This document shows positions 24,501-37,107 of a DNA stretch of 64,000 nucleotides, piece by piece. Position 1 is the stretch's first letter, and each line of letters starts with the position of its first letter. The notes below the pieces were generated by a model, which saw only the letters and a program-made list of their open reading frames with translations, searched no databases and was not told where the DNA came from. The stretch spans positions 17,567,937-17,631,936 of the forward strand of contig JAGGNK010009114.1 of the NCBI GenBank assembly GCA_017590115.1, in the 5' to 3' direction. The DNA comes from Montifringilla adamsi (taxonomy: Eukaryota > Chordata > Aves > Passeriformes > Passeridae). A program made the translations under genes and the position numbers.

Positions 24501-26619
24501 GTGGTACTTCAATCAACTGAAGACAAAACTGATTCTTCTCCTTCTCCCCAGTAATCTCCACTGCTGTCCCCAGGTTGTCTCAGTATTTACAGGGCATGGT
24601 CTGCTTTGCATTTAGAAAACCACAGATCTTGGAAGGCCACCATAATACCTTCCACAAGGGTGGAAGAAGATGCTTAAATGAATAATCTTGATATTAAAAA
24701 GGCACTACTTTTTTTCCCCCAAGTTATATTGCCAGAAAAAAACACAGCAATATTTAATTGTGTTCTTCAGAACATTTCACCTGCTTAGATTTGCTCTTGA
24801 TAATCCAATTCACTATTGCATAATCAATTTATAAGTCTGTTAACTACAGTCCTGACAGATATAATGGCCAATGATTGCTTGTAAATCCTTAGCTGCACTG
24901 TTTCTTCTAAAGCTCCTGGTTTGTACTATGTTCTTAATAAAATCATAGTACAGCAATGGTATGATGAAATAAAGATCACCTGTGCATTTGTTTTTAGTAT
25001 CCTAAATTAGCTTAACTGTGTAATAATTTATTTGGAAAGTACTGGCACCAAAGGCAAATCCAAGTCACATGCAGGTCTAATAAGAAGAATTTTGATTCAG
25101 TAATCACTTGTCAGCCTGAGGGCACTTGCCCAAGTATTACTAAGGCAGAGTTTGCTGAAAGTTTTGCCAGAGCTATGCAAGCCGTTGGAACAGACAGAAG
25201 GATGGACACCACACAGTGAGCACCTGCTCCCCACAGCCCACAGGGAACAGCAAACATCCAATTTTTCAGCTGCAGCAGATACTCTCTGCTTCCCCTTGCA
25301 TGCAGCAACGATGACCCCTAATGGTGGAATGTTTCTGCTGCTGAGCAATATGAACAGATTTTGCTTTCCAATGCATATTTCTACTTAAAATAATTACAAC
25401 TCCCCCTCACAGTCCAACAGCAAAATAAACTGCTTGAGATTCACCTGAACTGTAACACAGAAGCAGCTGCTTTGCCTGATCAATTCTTTCTGACTTTGGA
25501 CATGGAAACATTAAAATGCAAATCCTTATTCCAGCATTAAGTCCAGAATTTTAAGTACCCTTTTTTTTCCTGAGGGAGACTATCTTACAGAAGCAAGTTC
25601 AGTTGTAGTACTGTGAATAATCCCTACAGGAAGTCCTCAAAAAAGATAATGTTCCTTTTTCCCACAGAACCAATCATCTGTATGTGAGCAAGCAAACAGC
25701 TCACATGCCCAAACAGCTTCTTTGAAGCCTTCCTTCAGCAGCTGGATAATGCTGCACACATGTGTGTGGCAGCACATTTGATACCCAGCAATCTTTTAAT
25801 CAGAATCAAATAAAAGTAATTTTATTATTTCCAAAGTTATGAAATTGCATGTTATTCTAGTATTAAGTCAACATTTCATGTGCATATAATGTAAAGTTCT
25901 CATACAATTTTTACAATCTGAAATTATTAAAATTTGGCTGGGATTTTTAAACCCCAGTTCATCTCAAAGCCTTTAACTCCTACTGGAAGTAGAAGGTAAT
26001 TTTAAATTGTGTTACAGATGCCAGCTACATAAAACTAAGTCTTGCTTTTCTCTTGGGAGAGATGAGTATCACTACCTGTCCCATTTTAGCTTGCCTGACA
26101 CTTGCATCGAGAGCAAGATAAAGAACAAGGCAACTATTACCCAGGCCTGACCTAATTGTGTCATTTTTTTCCAGGTAGAGATAAACACACAACACTTAAA
26201 AGAGAAGGGTTGAGAGCCCCTGGCAGCTTACTGATTTGTTTACTTTCTTTTAACAACATTGTAACACTGAAGTTGTGCTAGCTTTCAGGCTACAAAGCAC
26301 AAAGCCTTCACCTAAACAAAATACAAACCTAGAGATACTGCCAGACTGCTCAAGAAAAAGCACGTTTTCACACCATGATCTCCTTTTGTATGGTCATAGT
26401 AGATAAAGTCATACAAGTAAAAAAATATATGAAGACATGCTTCAGAATTGTGCATGGGCTGAATTGACAGTTTTGTTTGGACAGTGAGGTATGTAAAATC
26501 AGGGCTTTTTTGAGTCTGATCACTGAATGTTTCATTACCTTTATGACAGGTTTTTTTGGTTTTTTTTCTCCTTTCTGAAGAGTGATAATTACTACAAATA
26601 CTTCAGTGTCCTGGCTTAC

Positions 26620-26763
26620 CTTTCTCACATCTGAGCTCTTTGGTTCTGTAGTCCAAGTTATAATTCTAGATACAGCAAGTCTTGTCTCACTGGAATTCAC
26701 AAAGTCTGTTGGATCCATCTGTCTTGCCAAGGACTCAATATACTTCAGGATAGCAACTTTGAC
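26620..26763 (-). CDS. CLASP2: CLASP2 exon (window exon 15), central TOG domain
   Basis: The 144-nt exon encodes exactly 48 codons: VKVAILKYIESLARQMDPTD, FVNSSETRLAVSRIITWTTE and PKSSDVRK. The last HEAT repeats of the central TOG domain carry the SSETRLAVSRIITWTTEPKS motif, which is nearly invariant in CLASPs. The acceptor is TTTCCCAG and the donor GTAAGC, both strong. Phase is 0 at both ends. Confidence 0.98.
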
Positions 26764-27018
26764 CTGGGAAATTAAAAAGGATTTGTGAAGCTCAGGAGCT
26801 GGCAAAGATGCATTTTTTCCATAGGAACAGATCCCACTACAGACTGACAAAGACATCACATGGTGGGGAGGAAGTATTCCTGGAACATGTCTCCAAACTG
26901 TCAATATGCACATAATACAATAATTACCTTCTCATGAGTTCTATGCTTTATGGCATGCCTGGCATGACAAGTAAGACAAGCACATGGATGCTTTAGTGAA
27001 ATGGCTTTTGATACTGAC
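26764..27018 (-). other. CLASP2 intron, 255 bp (smallest)
   Basis: Very short intron between two central TOG exons with a GTCAGT donor and TTTCCCAG acceptor. Confidence 0.95.
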
Positions 27019-27097
27019 CTTCAGGTTTGGTGTCTGGGTCTGATCTACAATAAACCTCATCAAAATGTTAAATTGTTGATCAAATGGAAAAGAATCC
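27019..27097 (-). CDS. CLASP2: CLASP2 exon (window exon 14), central TOG domain
   Basis: The 79-nt exon encodes DSFPFDQQFNILMRFIVDQT and QTPNLK after one base that completes Arg. DSFPFDQQFNILMRFI separates CLASP2 from CLASP1, which I recall as ESFPNDLQFNILMRFT. The acceptor is GGACAG and the donor GTCAGT. The intron that follows is only 255 bp, the shortest in the window. Confidence 0.97.
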
Positions 27098-27976
27098 CTG
27101 TCCGAAAGAAACAAAAGCAAAAATGTAATGCAACATAAATGAAATTAACTCAATACCTCAAAGCTTACATAGCAGATTTCAACACACTTTTCTTCTTGGT
27201 AACTTTACCATCAAGAAGAGAAACTCTGAGCTTAAGGATTAGGTAGTTATTGACACAACACTGGAGAAAACTGCTAAATCAGTGTATTTGCACACTGTTA
27301 CTCTACTGTCTGTACACTTCTGTTGGCATGCCTGTCCATTTAATTTCAGACTCTGCTTTGTTCCCTTATCTCTAGAAGCAGCTTGGTTTATCTTGTCCTC
27401 AGGGTTCATACCTGGTTTTGATCTCTCTCCTCTTTTTTCCCCACTATTTTCTCCTAGATTATTACTAGTTTTTCTTTTCTTTTTAAATTATCCTATTTCT
27501 AGAATGAGCCAAACTTTATTGTAATAGTGTCCTGTGCTGAACATCCTTTGCAAAGGACATGGAGTATAGAACTGGTGTGAGCACCGCGGTAGCATTCAAG
27601 GTCTTATCCTGATATTTGTGTCTGAACAAGATAAAAGAGGTGCTGAACTTTGTGGTAAAGCACCATTCACATTCTCAATACTGCAATTTTTTGGGTACCT
27701 GTCAATCAAAAAAACCCTGATATCTGAGCATATCACAAAGCCCTAAAATTAATCCATCATATATTTTTAAATTTATGCTTTAAAGTTATTTATTTAGAAG
27801 AGAGACAGGCCTTTTTAATTCAATACTTCAAATACTGTGACATAACTTTGTTCTCCTTTATTCATATATTCATCAAGACTGAGCCCTCAAAATACACAGC
27901 ACTACTGGATTTCTAAAATCACACCTTCCTGTAATCCCAAAAAACCTCAGCAACATTTGCCATCTGAGTACTCTAC
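27098..27976 (-). other. CLASP2 intron, 0.88 kb
   Basis: Ordinary intron; the plus strand contains a T/C-rich stretch near 27420-27490. No feature called. Confidence 0.9.
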
Positions 27977-28140
27977 CTGGTGACATCCAGAGCTTTTTGA
28001 ACTTTTGCCTGCACAGACCCCAACAAATCTGCTCCCATTTTCTTTAGCAACTGAGTCAGGAGAACAAAAAGCCAATCCTGCAAGTCGTCTTTATGAATGA
28101 TGATGAAATCCACTAGAGTTTCCAGAAACATACTGAAGAC
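27977..28140 (-). CDS. CLASP2: CLASP2 exon (window exon 13), central TOG domain
   Basis: The 164-nt exon encodes VFSMFLETLVDFIIIHKDDL, QDWLFVLLTQLLKKMGADLL and GSVQAKVQKALDVT, ending two bases into an Arg codon. These are amphipathic HEAT helices of the central TOG domain. DDLQDWLFVLL and KKMGADLLGSVQ are CLASP-family signatures. IIIHKDDL agrees with CLASP2 and differs from the IQVHKDDL of CLASP1. The acceptor is TTTATAG and the donor GTAGAG. Confidence 0.98.
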
Positions 28141-29711
28141 CTATAAACAAAACAAGTGTCAGAAAAAGAAATACAATTCTTAAAATAAAAATATTCAAAT
28201 GGGAAGGGGGTTTACAGTCTGAATTTCAGGATGATTTTGTTATAAGAGTTTAATGAATTAATGATTTTAGTGACTACATTGCTCTGGAAAAAAAATCAGA
28301 CAAGACATGTCTAAAAGGTGTTGTATTAAAATACCACATGTAACAAATGAATGAATGAAGGAAGGAAGGGGTAGAAAACACTTACTCTCTGTTGTGAATT
28401 CCACGGCAAAGCAGGCCATGCAACAAAACAAACCACTCGTTAGCACACAGAGTGATCAAGGATGCAGTTTCTCAACAGATAAAAGACACATTCATTCAAA
28501 GTTTACATTTTCTTAAAACACAATCTCTTATTATATGCCTTGGATCAGATTCAGTCTCCTCAGTCAAGAAGTAACATATGTTTATATACAGTTCTATGAA
28601 CAAAGCTATGTGTGTTGAACACCACAACTAATGAGTTTGTATCAGTAATTCTACAAAAGCAGTGAAGATGACAGATCACTGCTGCCACAAAGGACATACT
28701 TGAGCCCAGTGTGCAATAGACTCTGACCTTACTCAGAAATTGGAATTATTTTGCAAACAAATAATTACACCTTCGCCCTTTCTACTACACAAACCTTGGG
28801 AAACCAAGCAGTAAGAACTTACAGGTAGGTACTACAAGCTTGGTGAGATCTGTGGGACAGCTGGTCCACCAGTATAATTAAGGCAAAAAATGCACATTTT
28901 GAGCAGGACCTATGACAGGCTACTCTGCCTGCCCATGGAATTTGCACCCAACAATAATTTATTAACACTGGTTTACCAAGAGGTCTTGAAGTACAAAGAT
29001 TTATACAACTTATTCTTTCTCAAACTGCATTTAACCCAACTGCTGATGTTTTACACAGCCATACTGGTTTTCCTCAGCTAGCAAAACTCAAAAAAGGGCA
29101 TGAAATTCCATATTCCTTCCACCCTGCTTCTCCTTAGCTGTCCATAGCAATCCACTAGTCTTGAACACGCTTACGGGCCCTACCTCCCCATTCTGTGGCC
29201 CACTTCCTCTTAAGAAATGTCTGTAAATTCATGCCACAGCCTTTAACTTCAAAGGTCAGTGTTTTAAGGAAGGCAAAGTAGCTATATCAAAGACCTTGAT
29301 TATGAGAATCAGGATAGTATCTTGGTGAGACACCTGCTCCCAGGTGTACACAACACACAAACCCCAGTGGCTGTGATGCTCATGACCCCTCGTGGACCAC
29401 TCTTCCCTGTGTATCACCAGAAATACACCCTAGAGAAGTGCAAATCAAACTGAACTCCTGGCTCCAGGAGGTGACCTCTGAAAGGCATTAGGCTGCTCCT
29501 CAGGCAGCACGGAGTAACCAGCTCCTAGCAATACAAAAGAGACTGAGACACATCCCCTCCTTGTAAAACAAATGCAAACCGAGGAGATTTTTAAATGCCA
29601 GTTTTCCCCAGCAGATGGCAGGGATAGAAATACAAACCACTCATCTTGGAACAGTGCCAAATGTGCACACACAGTCATGTAGGAGAGCGAGCCAAGGCTT
29701 TGTGATCTTAC
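28141..29711 (-). other. CLASP2 intron, 1.6 kb
   Basis: Holds the compound repeat at 28346; nothing else recognised. Confidence 0.9.
28346..28370. repeat. compound tetranucleotide repeat (AATG)3(AAGG)3
   Basis: Three AATG units run directly into three AAGG units in the intron between the exons at 27977 and 29712, a small compound microsatellite. Confidence 0.85.
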
Positions 29712-29775
29712 CTTGCTGTGAGGGTCAGCAAACATGCGAGTAAATATTTCACACAGCCTTTTTAACTCGACTCGG
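29712..29775 (-). CDS. CLASP2: CLASP2 exon (window exon 12), central TOG domain
   Basis: The 64-nt exon encodes RVELKRLCEIFTRMFADPHS and K, preceded by one base that completes Ser. It continues the HEAT-repeat array of the central TOG domain; the SRVELKRL helix and the MFADPHSK turn are strongly conserved in CLASPs. The acceptor is TATTTTAG and the donor GTAAGA. As read, the next exon joins as HSK-VFSM. CLASP1 and possibly some CLASP2 isoforms have an extra Arg here (KRVFSM, from memory), and I see no alternative site at this junction that would supply it. Confidence 0.96.
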
Positions 29776-32700
29776 CTAAAATACATAAATAAAACACCAC
29801 ATTAATGCCAAAGTTTTAGTTGCAGGGAAAAAAAAGGCAGCTAATAAATATTAACAGCTGAAAGATCTAACCTTCTTTATTTAAATGTTACTTTGGTCAC
29901 ATTTCTGAAAACTTTGTACATCTAGGCAAAGCCTTTACTGGTACTTCAGTTTAACTGCTGGGATCACCAGTTTTACACTAAAAAGCTAATAAACATTTAT
30001 TTTTTAAAATCTTGAACCAGACAATTTTATTTTCTGCTGCTTTTATTTTCTTCTATATTCTGGATTCCAGAAGACAACTTGAAATGTGCACATTTGCAAG
30101 GCACTTAGTTTCTGTCTGGGTCAAGGTTGCTGAATCACTGAATCATGCACTTTTTTCTCCTTAAAAATAGGTTTTTCAAGTCTCCTTTGTGTCAAGGTTT
30201 TCAAATTTTCAAGTAAAATCAGAACTTTCTGGTTATATACTAATCATGTCTTTTGGTTTAAATTCCCAGTTGCTTCAGTAGTATCAGTCTAAAATCACAG
30301 ATTATTAACACATCAGAACTGACTCCAAAGTCTGACAGCAGGCAGGCACATTGAGGAGCCAAACATATAGAAATGGAAGAGACATTAACAAATGGCCAAC
30401 TATTAAATCAGCAGATAATTACATCAAGGAACTATCTAACTTCCTATTTGTAAGAGATTATTAGCTGCTCAGTAGTGCTCTTTTTATGGCAGGGGGGAAG
30501 AAGAATGATGCATGAGATACTGAGTTGGAGTCAAATGTAGAACTCTTTGGTGCCAAATCTCTTATCTGCAATGTATTGAGAAGTCTTAGCTTTCCTGCAA
30601 AGCAAACTGGCAAAAAATACAGAAGCTCTTCTTGTTTATGGTGCAAACAAAACCTGAGCAAGGCAGTTAGGTTACATTTCCTGCATACTATGGATGCAAA
30701 TAGACATCTTTCACAATTATAATGAAACCAGAGCAACTAGTGAAATGAACACTGACTGCTCAGAGAAGAGTTATTGAAGATTTTGACTACAGGGAATTTA
30801 TTTCCAGAACAACATTAATTCTACAACCCACCAACTTCTCTGTTTCTAAAAATAATCCTTGAACAGGTCAGAATAAGGCAGTAGTCTACAGATGCTTTAT
30901 GTTAGATTGTTTCTAAGTAACACAGGATTTTTTTCCCCCCAATAAATCTACACATTAAAGGCTGATTAAATTTTAGAAGGGCACAAAACCAATGGGTTTA
31001 AGAGTCTGGTAGGGAGGGAAAAGTCTTTGTAACAACATCACAGTAAACTGTCAGCTTAATTCAGGGTGAGGCTGCACAGGCTCAAAATTACTACAGCATT
31101 CTCCTGACATCATGCAGACTGCAGGTCTCTGAATGAACCCCTCTTTATTACTCTAATGGATTTTCTTTCTGGACAAACGTTATATAAAGTCAGCAAGTAT
31201 ATGTGTGACTGTTTCTAAAAACTCACAGACCCAAGGTAACAATGCAAGTACTGAACTGCAACAGGCAGTGGAAGAACATTTCCTTAAGGGACTCGTTTGC
31301 CATGTTTTATTTAGGAGAGCTTATGGGGAGCCCTTCAAAAAGTAGGCCACATGAAGCTGATTGATACAAAAAGGATGGGTAAGTGCCATTCCACTTTGCA
31401 TGCACATCTCTGGACATGCAAATCCCAGCTAACAGAGGATCAGCCATCTTTCAGTTCAGAATACTAAAGAAAACCCAGCCACATCACTGCCTCTTATTAA
31501 TGTGTTTCACCACAACAGAAGGCAACAGGTTTAATTACAAGACAGACTTGCCCCTTGGACTAATGACCTTGATGATGTTCTCAAGATGCCGTGGGAACAA
31601 GCAGGATGATAAAATCTAATCATTAGAACAGGCACCAGATCAACTCTGAACCAAGGAGGAAGCAGATCAAAAGAAAATCCAAAATGAAATACAGAGAACT
31701 AATCACAGTACTGAATTGAAAAAAAAAAAACTGCACAGAGGTGTAGTTTCTGGGACAGATTTAAAAATTATTCAGGATCAAAGCTAAGACAACTTGCTAG
31801 CTTGAGGGACTGGTGACAGCACAGTTCAAACACTATAACCAGCAGGGCTGATAATCAAGAGTTTAATTTCACCAGTATTTCTGTTAAGATCTACTGACCT
31901 GGATAAACAGCTCATCACCAAAACTTCTCAGTGCTTCCTCCCTTGCATCTATCCCCAACAGCAGTCCAAACCTTGCTTATAATCCTCACACACTTTTGTG
32001 GCAAAATCAAAATCTCACGCAACTTTTTCATACAAGTAATGAGGTGCCACAGTTTTTCCATGCAGTTTGTTAAAGAGAAAGAAAAAAGACAGCATACATG
32101 GTGGAAGTATCTTTTAAGAGACTCAGAAATAGACCACATCAAAAAGCATCTCTGATCTTAAGACTCTAACTACCCATTTTCAAAACCTGTAGCACTTCCC
32201 ATTTAAGGCCTGTATCACATCATGTGAAGTGCTAGAAAATTTCTATAATGGCAAGAAACCAACTTTTTCAGGCCTGCCCTCAGTACACTTTTATTCAGAC
32301 TGTTAACATGAACCATGAAATTCTTTTCAGCCAGTGTGAAGCCCTTTTAAAATAGAAACAATTGCACAAACCCAAGTAGGGAGGCTCTAAACAACCACTT
32401 ATAAACTTGGCCATAATTTAAGTACATATGATTCACAACAGAAAAATAAAATTGTCACAGCTATTTGTGAATGTTACCTTCAAAGGAGCCAAGAGATAAA
32501 CAGCTTATTTCAAACACTTCCTCCATAAACTAAGGGTGAAATGTCTATGGCCTGAGAGCCAGCTGTCTAGTTAATGTGACCTGTGGCCATAGGGAGTTTC
32601 CAAATGACTTTTGGATAATTCTGAGACCTACTGGGTAATTCTAAAACCACTTTAGAGGTGTGATGTGCCAAAGGTGTTTGAAGGGGTTACATGGTTCTCA

Positions 32701-33369
32701 GCAAGGGAAAAAGGTCTCCCTCTCCTACCATATGAAGTTTCAGAGTTGGCACACATACTTCACAGCCCTAAGAAATTTCCCTCTACATTACACACTACAC
32801 CATTTATAAGACAAAAGTTTCTGATATAAAATTTTTCAAGAGTTACAAGCAGGATCTGTAATTACACCTAACACAGCCTTCATAAAGAGTCAAAGTACAG
32901 CCAGCACCAGCACTGTCTGATCTCAGCTTTGAAACACACACCCCGAGTCATTTTAGAGTAAGTGCAATGCTTGCTTCACCAACTAAATTGCCATGGGAAA
33001 AAATACTGAAGGTTCAAACAGACTAACGTAAAAATGGCACCACCCTTTGAGTATGTTTACAACAGCACCACTGTGGGAAATCTCACTGTGCTACAACAAA
33101 CACCTACCACTGGAGGTCTTCATGAGAGGGATGAAGGCTAAGAGAAGATAGCATGCTTACACCTGAGCCCTTTCTACACTACTGCCACAAATTATACTGA
33201 TGACACAGCAAAAACCTTCCTAAAAGTTAACTGCAATCCCACATTGTGGAGACAAAGCCTTCACAGCCATGGAGGACACTACCTGTCTCCATAAGGCAGG
33301 TACATAATACTGCCTTCTGGCTGTAGTCATCCCTAATGAATTATTGACACCAGAAAACCATGAAGTCAC
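29776..33369 (-). other. CLASP2 intron, 3.6 kb
   Basis: No exon-like or repeat feature recognised beyond short A/T runs. Confidence 0.9.
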
Positions 33370-33614
33370 CTCAGTGTCCGCTGGCTTTTCAGTAAATTCT
33401 GAAGACCTATGAGCCCTTCTTTCCTTTCAGACCAGTTGGAGCTGGCGCAGTGGTTCAGAACCTCAGCCACATCTTCAGTCTGCCGCAGGTAGTGCGGAAT
33501 GCCCCCGTTCCTGGAGCCATAGGAGCGCTCCGAGCAAGCACTGGAAGCGTCGCTGTTGGCATCGTCATCGGAGTACATCCCGTAGGGCTCATACCTCCTT
33601 CTCACCGGCTTTTT
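33370..33614 (-). CDS. CLASP2: CLASP2 exon (window exon 11), acidic patch and start of central TOG domain
   Basis: The 245-nt exon encodes KKPVRRRYEPYGMYSDDDAN, SDASSACSERSYGSRNGGIP and HYLRQTEDVAEVLNHCASSN, then WSERKEGLIGLQNLLKSQRTL. The DDDANSDASS stretch is an acidic, Ser-rich patch. From TEDVAEVL onward the sequence forms the first HEAT-type helices of the central TOG domain; WSERKEGL is the typical intra-HEAT loop signature that in TOG domains faces tubulin. The acceptor is TTCCAG and the donor GTGACT. It ends two bases into a Ser codon completed by the exon at 29712. Confidence 0.98.
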
Positions 33615-34527
33615 CTGGAAAAGGGGAAACTCCGACTTATCAAGTCATATATAGTTACACTGATGCCAAAAGAAAGACATTCTATTTGGAATCACTAAAA
33701 ACAAGATTAGTGCTACTGTTACAGTGACTGAAGTGTTTTAAAGATGTCACCATGCATTGCCTGCTTACCTCTCAGAGCAGTGCAAGACAGAGCCCACTGA
33801 TTTCAATGGGACTGAGTGACTCAGGGGAAGAGAGCCTGCCTTCCCCAGCATGAAAATGATGCATTTATGCCCAGTAGAATTAAGCTACTGGTAATGAAAT
33901 TACATACAATAAATGTTCTACTGGCAATAATGGTCATTTTCATTGTTACACAACTATGACGATACAACTTCCACTTTAACAAAAAACAAAGATAAGGAAG
34001 AAATAGCTGAAAGAATCTGTGCTGGCATGCCCCAGTCACTTTGATATCAATACTCAAGTGACTCTAGAAATGCACTGGATATGGGAGATGGCAATTTCTC
34101 TGTTAGTTTGGGCTAGGATTCTTTCCAGAGGCTGCTAAGGGAGTTGAGTACTCAAATCCCACTCATTTCCATAGCATGGCATTACAGGACCTAATTCCCT
34201 CAGGTACATCTTTGACTGCCTTGATCCTTACAGAAAGAATAGTAGCATAATTGGCAGCAAAAAAACCTCTTAAATAAACCTCAAAAGAACAGAGTTGACA
34301 AGATAATGTATAAAAAAACATCATCTATATTCTAAAGTGTTTGCTACAGAATTCCTTCCAGTGTCCAGTCCTGCAGGTCCTGGACTTGTGAAGCCAGCAG
34401 AGTTTTGCTTCAACTAGGACTGGAGGATTGAAGCATAGAAATTAACTCACGTGCAGTATCATGGGCATTAGCAACAGGGTGGGGAGAGTTGGAAAGTAGA
34501 AATAAAAAGTCAAGAAAGCACTAGTAC

Positions 34528-34551
34528 CTTGCTCCTGGAGTCTCCTAACAG
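34528..34551 (-). CDS. CLASP2: CLASP2 24-nt microexon (LLGDSRSK insert)
   Basis: A 24-nt exon encoding exactly eight codons, LLGDSRSK. It lies between ADAL and KKPVRRR, so inclusion reads ADAL-LLGDSRSK-KKPVRRR. The acceptor is CCTGCCTACAG and the donor is the weak GTACTA. CLASP1 has a comparable insert (LLGDIRTK, from memory), so this is an ancient optional exon that predates the paralogue split. The TGC six bases upstream of the exon and the weak donor fit neural, SRRM4-type regulation. The added SRSK precedes KKP and makes a denser basic patch. Confidence 0.93.
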
Positions 34552-34566
34552 CTGTAGGCAGGAAAA
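34552..34566 (-). promoter_or_regulatory. UGC-type microexon acceptor element
   Basis: The minus strand reads TTTTCCTGCCTACAG into the LLGDSRSK microexon. The TGC triplet lies six bases from the exon, the position at which UGC motifs recruit SRRM4/nSR100 to neural microexons (established for the class, inferred here). Confidence 0.6.
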
Positions 34567-37003
34567 TATTGAAGGGTGGGAAAAAGCATAGAGAATTATG
34601 TCAGAAGCTTATGTAGGGTTTGTTTTTGCAACAAAAACGTATAGCAAATGTGTCTTAGCAAATTAAAAAAAAAAATACAGTTTTTGCAAAATAAAAGTGG
34701 GTATAATAATGCCTGACTTTATCTCCTAACTGTTGCACTACTCATACTGACTTACAATTTCCCTTACGGATCTCGGAAGTGAGAATAAACTTTTAAAAAC
34801 TTTTTTAGGAACAGATCTATATTCAACACCTCTTTTCTTACTTTAAAAAAATCTATAATTAAAGATACCAGAGATTTTGGTAGTGATTTCACTTTCCCCA
34901 CATATTACTAGCAGCGTTTCATTTTAGAGTCTTGCAAAGAAATTCTGATGTGAGGAAGCCGCTATCTACAGTACAGCACACTTAATAAACTTCACTTGCC
35001 AAGTTCTCTTTCAACCCACAGTTCTTACACCACACTGTTTTGAAGATTAGCTTCTTCTAAGACCCCCTGGTTGGCACCACTGGCTTAAAGGCCTTACTTA
35101 ACAGCAAAGTTTCCATCATCCTTTGAGCTCTTCTGACAGACCTGAGCACTAATCCCAGTATTGACACTGTGGGTTTAGGCCAAGTCCAGCTCAAACAGAA
35201 GCAGTGGATCCAACTGGAATTGTACAGAGGGAGTAGAGGTCACAGAATGACCCACCATGTTTTGTTTCAATTGAGGATTTGGCTGAAGCCATCTTTGGAG
35301 AAGTTCTTTTCATTTCTTACTACATGGAAAAGACAACTCTCTGAAAACAAGGTTACTGGGAAAAAGCTGGCATCACAACACTCTCTCAAAAGGAGCCTGC
35401 ACAGGCTTTCTAAGTTGCCTGTTGTCAGAAGGCAATGAAGAGAAAACTGGGGTGGTGGGAAAGAAGGGATCAACAAGATTGTGTTGCATCTCCTGAAGCC
35501 GTACAAATTCAAATTGATGAACCAAGTCAGCAGCACCAGCTAGTTTCCAGCTAGACTTAAGTATTTCCTTTTTAAGTGTTCAACCCTTCAAAATTTTAAC
35601 ATTTCAGTTTAATATTACTTAACATCAAAGCTGCAATATTTAAAAGAGCACTCTAAGTCTTGCTGAAGATTAAGTCACACCCAAAGAAATCTCAGGGCTC
35701 AGCAGTCAAATACTGTGACACTCTCCTCCCTTAAGAAACCTGTATTCAGCAGCTGCTCACATGCAGGGATAAAGCCTGATTTCATTTACACAGGCAAACC
35801 ATTGTCTGTAATTATGTCCTGAACTGCTCTGGTAGCAAATTTGAGGTGGTGAGAGCAGAAATGGGCTCACAAGCTGTTACATTTGGTGATGAAAATGCTC
35901 ACTAGTGATTGAGCCCACTAAATGCAACAGTGCCATCCATTATACACTGCTCTACCTTACTTGGTTCACAAATACTTTCTTTGTTTTGAAAGATAAATTT
36001 GGTATAAAGGGCCATTTTTCTAGAAGTACTGTAACAGGTGCCATGATCAGGGTGGTAATCAGACATAAAAAGGAAAATGTTAGCCATCCTTGGGGAAATG
36101 GAGAAAGGCCATCTACCACAAACACTGGTGACATGGTTCATCTTCCTTAAAGTGCATCTCAGACAGATTCTGAAAGATCTGTTTCAAGATACATCAGGAA
36201 ATCCCTCCCTCATTCAGGTCATTGGAGAAGACCAATGGGTACCCAGCTAGCACTGTACAATAATTTCTCCTGCCTCTTACACATCCTTGCTCCCCCAAAT
36301 ATTCGAAGTACATACAAAGGCTTATCATGTGCCTTCTGAAAAACTGGGTTCTATCCAAGAGATACCATAGTACAATAAGATTATACAGGAGAGCAACATT
36401 TTTTAAAATTACATAAAATTTACTAGGAAAAGCAGTGAATGTTTGAAAGTATTAGCAGCAAACTAGACAAATACAATTCAACTTACACCATAACAGCATG
36501 AGATGGTACAGATTCCATGCAAGCCAAGTTATGAGCTCTCTGAGTATCTACCCAGGTGCAAATAACACAGGGCAGAAACTTGTTGTTGCTGAAACCTGAT
36601 CAGGAATTGACACTAACAGAGAACACAGTTTTTCTGACAAAATCTTCATGAAGGTAATAGGACTGATGGAAATCTCCGACCCCACGAGTGCCAAGCACTC
36701 TCACAGTGCTGGGCACATCCTCTGACAGCCAAGTGAAAGGCAAACAGCTGATCCAACCTATCCTGCAGCAGCTGTAGTACCAAGCCACAGCACTCTGTCT
36801 GACAACAGCTGCAGAGAACTGACATGGAATCAGGAAAAACATACTGCTGCCAGTATACCCAAAGTCCAAACAGCAAAAGGTAACTCTACAGCATCAGCCA
36901 CTGGCACGATCAGAATAAAGCTATTTAGAAAGAGGAGAACATACGTACAGGTAACTTTAAGCCACTTTCCGGTGTTGGAAGCATTTTGTATTTTTCCTCT
37001 TAC

Positions 37004-37107
37004 CAGTGCATCGGCCACAGCAGCCTCCAGATCTGTGCTGGTGCTCAGGACTCGCATGGCATTCACAGAAGCAGGCATCCTGCCTGGCTGTCCGAGTCCA
37101 AACCGGT
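37004..37107 (-). CDS. CLASP2: CLASP2 exon (window exon 9), linker to TOG3
   Basis: The 104-nt exon encodes RFGLGQPGRMPASVNAMRVL followed by STSTDLEAAVADAL, with two leading bases finishing an Asp codon. NAMRVL and DLEAAVADAL are shared by both CLASPs and lead into the central TOG region. The acceptor is TGTGCAG and the donor GTAAGA. It ends on a codon boundary. The transcript can therefore go straight to KKPVRRR (exon at 33370) or insert the eight residues of the microexon at 34528. Confidence 0.97.

Larger units (their letters stand above)
14681..26619 (-). other. CLASP2 intron, 11.9 kb (largest)
   Basis: Largest intron in the window. It contains the A/C tract at 16788 and the CTG repeat at 18542. 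I found no exon-like block, transposon or RNA gene in it, though its size leaves room for enhancers that cannot be read by eye. Confidence 0.85.
33615..37003 (-). other. CLASP2 introns flanking the 24-nt microexon (0.9 and 2.45 kb)
   Basis: Two introns separated by the microexon at 34528-34551. No other feature is seen; when the microexon is skipped this is one 3.4-kb intron. Confidence 0.9.

Noticed and set aside
26368..26913. 181-codon minus-strand open frame
   Set aside because: Its middle is the real exon 26620-26763; the rest is read-through into both introns past good AG and GT sites.
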